From Cocos nucifera (Eukaryota; Streptophyta; Magnoliopsida; Arecales; Arecaceae): a stretch of DNA of 64,000 nt. The stretch lies in NCBI GenBank assembly GCA_006176705.1, contig QRFJ01002298.1, positions 62,001 through 126,000 on the forward strand, given 5' to 3'. The notes under the pieces were generated by a model that was not told the origin of the DNA, did no database searches, and saw only the letters and a program-made list of their open reading frames with translations. Both the position numbers and the translations under genes were made by a program. Shown one piece after another: positions 57,571-64,000 of this stretch; position 1 is the stretch's first letter, and every line of letters starts with the position of its first letter.

Positions 57571-59088
57571 GGCATTCGAGGAGCTCAAAAACTACCTCGG
57601 CGCGCCCCCGCTGCTGGCAAAGCCCGAACCTGGAGAAGGGCTGCTCCTGTACCTAGCTGTCTCTCCAATGGCCCTGGCGGCTGTCCTGGTCAGGGAAGAT
57701 GCAAAGGCGCAACAACCAGTCTACTACGTGAGCCGAGCCCTGAGGGACGCGGAGACCAGGTACTCCAAGTTAGAAAAATTAATTTACTGTCTTCTAATTG
57801 CTGCCAGGAGGCTCCGACCTTACTTTCAGGAGCATACCATAACGGTCCTCACGGACCAACCAATAAGAGCCGTCCTCCACCGAGCAGACGCTTCAGGAAG
57901 AATCGCCAAATGGGCGATCGAGCTCACGGAGTTCGACATCAATTACCGGCCCAGACCATCGATCAAGGCTCAGATACTGGCGGACTTTGTGCTGGAATGC
58001 ACCATACCAGTTGAAGCCGAACTTGAATCAAGCGAGACTATCATCGGAGGGAGACCAAGCCCCAACGAAGCCGAGCTGTGGCGGTCGAGCTTCCCTGAAG
58101 AAAGGGCCGACCTTCTTGAAGGCGCCTGGGTTCTGCACGTGGATGGCTCATCCAACTCCGGCGGGGCCGGCGCAGGGCTGGTCCTGGTTAGCCCCGAGGG
58201 GATTGTCACCGAGTACGCACTGCGCTTCGAGTTTCCCACAACCAACAATGGGGCCGAGTATGAAGCACTGATAGTCGGGCTGCAGATAGCCAGGGAATTG
58301 AAGGTGGGTCGGCTTCAAGTCTATAGCGATTCCCAGTTGGTGGTCGGTCAGGTCGGCGGCAGCTACGAGGCACGGGAGGAAAGCATGGTGATGTACCTCG
58401 GGAAGGTGAAGAACTTGATACCAGCCTTCGACAGCTTCGACATTCGGCACATCCCAAGGACCGAGAATACAAGGGCCGACCTTCTCTCCAAGTTGGCCAC
58501 TTCTGCCCCGGCCGAACTACCAAAAGAAGTGTTTCTGGAAACTCTGAAGTGCCCGACCACTGAAGAACCTCAGGCCATCCTGCGGACGGACTTCGAGCCC
58601 AGCTGGATCGACCCGCTGATCGCCTACCTCAAAGAAGGGGTCCTCCCTCACGACCAGAAAGAAGCTCGGAAGCTCAGGAGTCAAGCCTCCCGCTACGTCT
58701 TGTACGAGGGCAGGTTATATAAAAGGTCGTACTCCCTCCCATTGCTGAGGTGCCTCCGACCCTCTGAGGCCTACATCGCGCTATGGGATGTCCACGAAGG
58801 ACTCTACGGGAGTCACGCAGGAGCCAGATCCCTATCGCAAAGACTACTTCGGCAAGGGTACTACTGGCCAACCCTACTTCGTGATTCCACGGAATACGTG
58901 AAGAAATGTGACCGCTGCCAGAAGAACGCCAGCGTGCAAAGGCAGCCGGCGTCTGAACTCACTCCGCTCACTGCACCCTGGCCCTTCGCGCAGTGGGGAA
59001 TGGACATCCTCGGCCCCTTCCCAACGGCGTCCGGACAACGGAAGTTCCTCCTGGTCGCGATTGACTACTTTACCAAGTGGGTCGAAGG
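57571..59088 (+). CDS. RNase H - second RNase H - integrase N-terminal half, element B copy 2
   Basis: Continues the polyprotein in the shifted frame. The first RNase H (about 57580-57960) has LYLAVSPMALAAVLV where the first catalytic Asp is expected, so it is probably a degenerate structural domain. The second RNase H (about 58120-58500) has a full acidic set: Asp 58142 (HVDGSSN), Glu 58256 (NNGAEYEAL), Asp 58328 (YSDSQLV) and Asp 58478 (RADLLS). The integrase zinc finger is complete: His 58793, His 58814, Cys 58907 and Cys 58916. The first catalytic Asp is at 59003 (GMDILGPF). The frame is lost near 59088 (GAAGGCGGAACC against GAAGCCGAACC). Dual RNase H with a worn first copy is a hallmark of the Tat lineage. 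Confidence 0.92.
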
Positions 59089-59820
59089 CGGAACCACTAG
59101 CGAAGATCACCGAGGCCAAGGTGCAGGACTTCGTCTGGAAAGACGCTGATCTGTCGGTTCGGTCTGCCCCGAGCCCTCATAACCGATAATGGGCGACAGT
59201 TCGCTGGGACACGGTTTGCCGAGTTCTGCGAAGGACTAAACGTCTCCCACCACTTCACATCGGTGGCTCATCCGCAAGCCAATGGGGAAGCCGAGGTGAC
59301 CAATCGGACCCTGCTGCAAGGCCTCAAAACGAGGCTCGACAGGGCAAAAGGGGCCTGGGCGGACGAACTCTACCACGTCCTCTGGGCATACCGAACTACG
59401 CAGAGGGTACCGACCTGGCGAGACACCCTTCGCCTTGGCCTTCGGCACCGAGGCAGTTCATCCCGATCGAGCTCAAACTTCCGTCTGCTCGAAGTTCGTG
59501 GGCTTCAACGAGCAACTCAACCCCTCAGGACCTCAGAGCCAACCTCGACCTTCTAGAAGAAAAAAGGGAGGCAGCCCGCATCCGGATGGCCAGCCTACCA
59601 AACGGAAGGTGGCTCGGTATTACAATTCCAGAGTTCAAAAGCAAGGACGTTCAGAGTTGGAGGACTTGGTGCTTCCGACGAGCCAGCCTGTCTCTCAGCC
59701 CTCAAGAGTCAAGGGAAAGCTCGTTCCCAAACTGGAAAGATCCGTATGAGGTGATGGAGGTCATCCGATCCGAAACTTATCGTCTGAAGGAACTCGAAGG
59801 GATAGTACTTCTCCAACCTT
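59089..59820 (+). pseudogene. integrase catalytic and C-terminal part of element B copy 2, frame broken repeatedly
   Basis: The catalytic core goes on in other frames: KITEAKVQDFVWK to about 59150, then ITDNGRQF (Asp 59185) and HPQANGEAEVTNR (Glu 59293). Asp to Glu spacing is 35 residues, the classical D,D-35-E. Frame changes occur near 59088, 59150, 59418, 59452 and 59490, with further ones before 59750. The C-terminal part (VARYYNSRVQ, then a region ending SYRLKELEGIVLLQP) is recognisable in pieces. The indel density is far above that of the preceding 4.8 kb. Confidence 0.85.
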
Positions 59821-61080
59821 AGAACTCAGAGAACCTAAGGATGTATTATCAGTAGACTTTCTTTAAAAACTTCTTCGCTATGCATTATTAATTTTTGGTA
59901 AAAGGATTACGTGATGGCAGAAAAGAAATGAGCGAAAGTGGCCCGTTAGAAATAGGAGGAGAACCTCGTCCTAATGCAAGCAGATCAAAAATCTCTAAAC
60001 CTCGGCTGTAGGAGATAAGATCTCCCTCGGATCAATCTCGGCCGTGAAAAATAAGACCTTCCCAAAGTCGAAGGCCTCGTTCACAAAGGATGAGATCGGG
60101 GGGAGATGTGCTCCCACAGCCCGTTAGGAACAGGAGGAGGACCTCATCCTAATGCGAGCAAAGTCGAAGGCCTCGTTCACCTTAGACGAGATGGGAGGAG
60201 AGGCTCGGACGACGGTCCGCATGTGCCCCCACAGTCCGTTAGGAACAGGAGGAGGACCTCATCCTAACGCGAGCAAAGTCGAAGGCCCTCGTTCACCTTA
60301 GACGAGATGGGGGAAGAAGGCTCGGACGATGGTCCGCATGTGCCCCCACAGCCCGTTAGGAACAGGAGGAGAACCTCGTCCGAATGCAAGCAAAGTCGAA
60401 GGCCCTCGTTCATAAAGGACGGAGATGGGGGGAGAAGGCTCGGACGACGGTCCACATGTGCCCCCACAGCCCATTAGGAAGCAGGAGGAGAACCTCATCC
60501 TAATGCGAGCAAAGTCGAAGGCCTCGTTCATAAAGGACGAGATGGGGGGAGAGGCTCGGACGACGGTCTGCATGTACCCCCACAGTCCGTTAGGAGTAGG
60601 AGGAGGACCTCGTCCTAACACGAGCAAAGTCAAAGACCTCGTTCATCTTAGACGAGATGGGAGAGAGGCTCGGACGACGGTCCACATGTGCCTCCATAGT
60701 CCGTTAGGAATAGAAGGAGAACCTCGTCTTAATGCGAGCAAAGTCGAAGACCTCATTCACAAAGGATGAGATGGGGGGAGAGGCTCGGACGACGGTCTGC
60801 ATATGCCCCGACAGCCCATTAGAAGAAGGAGGAGGACCTCATTCTAACGCGAGCAAAGTCGAAGGCCTCGTTCACCTTAGACAAGATAGGGGAAGAGGCT
60901 TGGACGACGGTCCGCATGTATCCCCACAGTCCGTTAGGAACAGAAGGAGAATCTCGTCCTAACGTGAGCAAAGTCGAAGGCCTCGTTCACCTTAGACGAG
61001 ATGGAGAAAAGCGGACGACGATCCGAATGTGCCCCCACGGCCTATTAGAAACAAGAGGAGAATCTCGTCCTAATGCGAGC
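59821..61080 (+). repeat. 3' non-coding region and array (i) of element B copy 2
   Basis: The 115-bp unit recurs with CTCRTCCTAA at 59966, 60143, 60258, 60375, 60494, 60608, 60723, 60838, 60953 and 61064; spacing is 111-119 bp after the first interval. A single GGAGATAAGATCTCC palindrome at about 60010 lies between the first two units. Confidence 0.9.
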
Positions 61081-61622
61081 ACCCGCATCAACCTCGGCCA
61101 AAAGAGATACGACCTCTTCCGAGCGACCGTGTCAACCTCGACTAGAGAGCTTCAACTTCAACCTTGGCTAAAGAAGATCTCTTCCGAGCGGTCGAGACAA
61201 TCTCGGCCAAAGATAAAATCGGAGACAATCTCATCCTAACACGAGCGCCCGCATCAACCTCGGCCAAAAGAGATAGGATCTCTCCCAAGCGACCGTGTCA
61301 ACCTCGGTTGGAGAGCTTTAACTTCGACCTCGGCTAGAGATAGGATCTCTTTCGAGCGCCCGTATTAACCTCAGCTGCTGGAGACAATATCGCCCCCGAG
61401 GAGCTCAACCTCCGACTTCGATCACAGCGGACGAAGCCTCCCTCAACCTCGGTTGAAGATGGGATCTTCCCCAGGCTTCAACTTCAATATCAACTTTAGC
61501 TGGAGATGAGATCTCCTTCGAGCTTCGATCTGGACTAGCACGGGGCTCAGAAGAAGACTTCGGCAGTCGCCTTTCTTGCACTCCCTTCCTTCGAGTTTCG
61601 AACTCGAAAGTGGGGGGGTTAG
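61081..61622 (+). repeat. degenerate array (ii) and polypurine tract of element B copy 2
   Basis: Diverged CAACCTCGGCCAAAAGAGATAGGATCTC units, then CGAAAGTGGGGGGGTTAG at 61605-61622 directly before the LTR. Matches 42951-43491 except for one G less near 61542. Confidence 0.82.
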
Positions 61623-62854
61623 TGTTGGGGATAAACTCCGCTCCCACCGAAGTCTAGTTCGATGCTCGGTCTAATGCAATTAGTAGCCGCGGAAGAGCTT
61701 CAACAGATAGATCTTAGCCAAACCCTTACAGCCGATCGAACTACTTAACGGTCGAGCTCCTTGGACACCCAGCAGCCGAGCTTTAGCCGAACCCTCAGCG
61801 ATCGAGCTTCTTCGAATCCGTTCAATTGGCCGAACTACTTAGCGGCCGAGCTTCTTCGAACTCCTCAGCCGCCGAGCTCCTTCGGACTCCCAGCATCTGG
61901 ATCAAACCCCTTCAGCCAACCGAGCTACTTAGCGGTCGAGCTTCTTTGGACTCCCAACATCCGAATCGAACCCCTTCAGCCAGCTGAGCTACTTAGCAGT
62001 CGAGCTCCTTTGGACTCCTCAGCTGTCGAGCTCCTTCGAACTTTCAACATCCGGACCGAACTCCTTCAGCCGATCGAGCTACTTAGCAGTCGAGCTTCTT
62101 GAACTCCCAACAGCCGGGCTCTAGCTGAACTCAACCGTCGAGCTTCAGTCAGACTCCCGCAAGAGCCGAACTCTCTCCGTATCGTTACAGCCAGGCGCCT
62201 GCGGGAGCCAAACTCCCTCCAAGCTTTATCTCCGATCGAATTTCTTCAAGGGCTGGACTTCTCACCGACCGAGCTCCTATCGAACTTTCCAGCGGTCGAG
62301 CCTTAGCCGCACACCTCCAACCAGACGCCTACGGAAGCCAAACTCCTTCTGAACTTTCTCTTCAGGAGTCCGAACTCCTCCAAAATAGACACACGTCGAA
62401 GTCCTTCAATCCTTCATTCAGCCTCGAGCGATGCTGTAGCCATCATCATTAGTCCACTGCAAGCAATAGCGACCCGCTATCAGATGGTGATGGCTGTCAC
62501 CATCAACCCACTGTAGACGGCACCTTTCCATGAGATTGACTCCGTCGGACCTCGAGCGGTCCGTCAGCATGCGGCTACAGCTGTCATCATCAAGCTCCGC
62601 TATAAAAAAGATCCTCCAGATATGCTAATCCTAATCTCTCTGATCTCTAAGCTCTCCTCTTTTTCTCCAAGCTTCAGAACTCATTTTTGAGCACTCCATT
62701 CCTATTGGTCAGAGCAGACTTGATCATCAGAGGATCCTACCGAAGCCACCCCTCCATCGGCTCCGCACGAAACTTTATTTTGCTGGTCCCCAGCGGCGAC
62801 CTCGTCGGCCTCCACTCCAGCGAATTCCGACGACGATCAGATTCTATGTCAACA
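61623..62854 (+). repeat. 3' LTR of element B copy 2 (1232 bp)
   Basis: TGTTGGGGATAAACTCC to TTCTATGTCAACA, the same as 43492-44723, followed by ATAAT (62855-62859). Confidence 0.93.
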
Positions 62855-62859
62855 ATAAT
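62855..62859. repeat. target-site duplication of element B copy 2, right (ATAAT)
   Basis: ATAAT directly after the 3' LTR, matching 52935-52939. Confidence 0.88.
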
Positions 62860-63524
62860 ATTTATTATATTTTAATATTTATACTAATATAATATTTTTA
62901 TTAATATTAATATAGTATTTATATTAACATATCTATATTTATATTAATATATAATATTATATTTATTAAAATATTAATAAATTTATTATATCAAAATATT
63001 AATATTATATTAACATAATATAATATATTAGTATTATATTAATATAATAAATTACTATGATCTAATTTTATATTATAATATCTTAATATTATTTTTATAT
63101 TAATATAAATATAATATTATTATATTTATAAAGTTTAGGAGTAAAATATATGTTCTTATATCTTAAGGATATAATGGATATTCTACATAGTTTTTCTAAA
63201 AAAATAATGTTCAATCAAACATAAATTATTTTTCAATAAGTCACTTCTTATGGCGAACCAAACATACCAAAATTCTATTTACAAGAAATAACTTTCTAGG
63301 AAATGACTTTTTGAGAAGTTACTTTCTGGAAAGAAAAGTTTTTCCTACGAACCAAAAGAGTCCTCGATTCTTCTTTGCTTTCTCGTCATTCGTTATAATG
63401 TATGGAGTTGGATCTCATAATAAAAATTTTATAGTTTATTATTTTTTTAATATATCATAAATAATATGATACTGTGTATATGTAATAACTATATTATATT
63501 TATTCAATCACATTATTATATACT
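62860..63524. other. second copy of the B-F spacer
   Basis: Matches 44729-45391 with two extra bases in the AT run (ATATTAATATATAATATTAT against ATATTAATATAATATTAT). No coding signal. Confidence 0.85.
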
Positions 63525-64000
63525 TGTTGTGGGTTAGTTATAGCTCATCCTTGACCAAATATTCATCGATCTTAGCCGACCTATCGTACTAAGCCATCCA
63601 AAGATGATCGACTGCTGTCTGCCTACCCCCGACCAACCTTCCTTCTGCAACAGGCTATTTGCACACTAATGATTTGCCATAGGTCTTATCCGACCGATCA
63701 ATCTCCGAGAGCAGTTGTGTTATAGGTCGGCTATTGTTAACCTACTATAAATCATTGGTGGATGAGCTATTTCATAGGACAGTCTTTTCGAATTTGTTGG
63801 TGAGAAGCTACATATGACCGACCTACTCAATATAGATAGTATTTTATCAACTATCATTAGACAACCAATGTTGGAGCCCAGCGTGCCTCGAACGATGGTC
63901 TTATATGACCTGCTATAGGTCATCCTTGGTCGACCCATTATACGTCATCTTTTGCCGACCTACACCTTTTTCTCTCCTCTCCAAATTAGGAAACTCTAAA
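63525..64000 (+). repeat. start of element F 5' LTR, second copy, cut by the window end
   Basis: TGTTGTGGGTTAG onward matches 45392-45867 at offset 18133. Confidence 0.8.

Larger units (their letters stand above)
52940..62854 (+). mobile_element. Tat element B, copy 2 (nearly intact gag-pol)
   Basis: 9915 bp between ATAAT repeats: 5' LTR 52940-54147, PBS 54148, gag-pol 54280-59088, broken integrase end, arrays, PPT and 3' LTR 61623-62854. The outer LTR sequence is the same decayed sequence as in copy 1, while 53912-59085 is GC-rich, CpG-rich and almost fully open. The element therefore looks mosaic in age. Confidence 0.93.

Overview
This is plant nuclear DNA, built almost entirely of retrotransposons. 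Every recognisable coding domain belongs to a Ty3/gypsy or Ty1/copia element. I found no convincing host gene, tRNA, rRNA or CRISPR array. The dominant family is a Tat-lineage (Ogre/Retand/Grande-like) Ty3/gypsy element. It shows LTRs starting TGTTGGGGATAAA and ending CAACA, a PBS of the form TTGGCGCTAGAAGG, a Gag-PR-RT-RH-second RNase H-INT order, and long tandem arrays between pol and the polypurine tract. A flowering plant is certain. A monocot such as a palm is only a guess.

Layout. 1-5903: 3' part of a decayed Tat element (pol remnant, two arrays, 3' LTR). 5904-16282: decayed copia pol and a very long copia 3' LTR, split by a minus-strand non-autonomous Tat element (D, 10809-16148, TSD GGTCA). 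16283-20458: decayed sequence with a minus-strand frame of about 560 codons next to a candidate LTR. 20459-24314: intergenic DNA with a MITE-like element. 24320-31803: Tat element A (TSD TGATC), which lacks integrase. 31804-35673: AT-rich spacer with two fold-back elements in (TA)n. 35674-44723: Tat element B (TSD ATAAT). 45392-46881: 5' LTR and gag start of another gypsy family (F), cut by a gap of exactly 1000 N (46882-47881).

After the gap the same locus starts again. 47882-64000 repeats 30616 onward: end of A, spacer, fold-backs, B with the same ATAAT target duplication, and the start of F. The offset is a constant 17266 bp on the left side and 18131-18133 bp on the right. This is most simply two overlapping contigs or haplotigs left unmerged around the gap. 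The two copies differ only inside element B. Copy 1 has a decayed gag-pol followed by a scrambled stretch. Copy 2 (54280-59088) has an almost intact gag-pol with one frameshift, although it sits between decayed LTRs.

The intact copy-2 polyprotein is the best view of how this family works. Gag (with an Arg/Ser/Pro repeat and a C-H-H-C zinc knuckle), protease, RT, a degenerate first RNase H and a complete second RNase H are followed by an integrase that is intact only in its N-terminal half. Points of most interest are the contig duplication and mosaic element, the arrays of short palindromes between pol and LTR, the pol-less element D with a promoter-deleted 5' LTR, the antisense frame broken only by C-to-T-type stops, and the paired fold-back elements in (TA)n.
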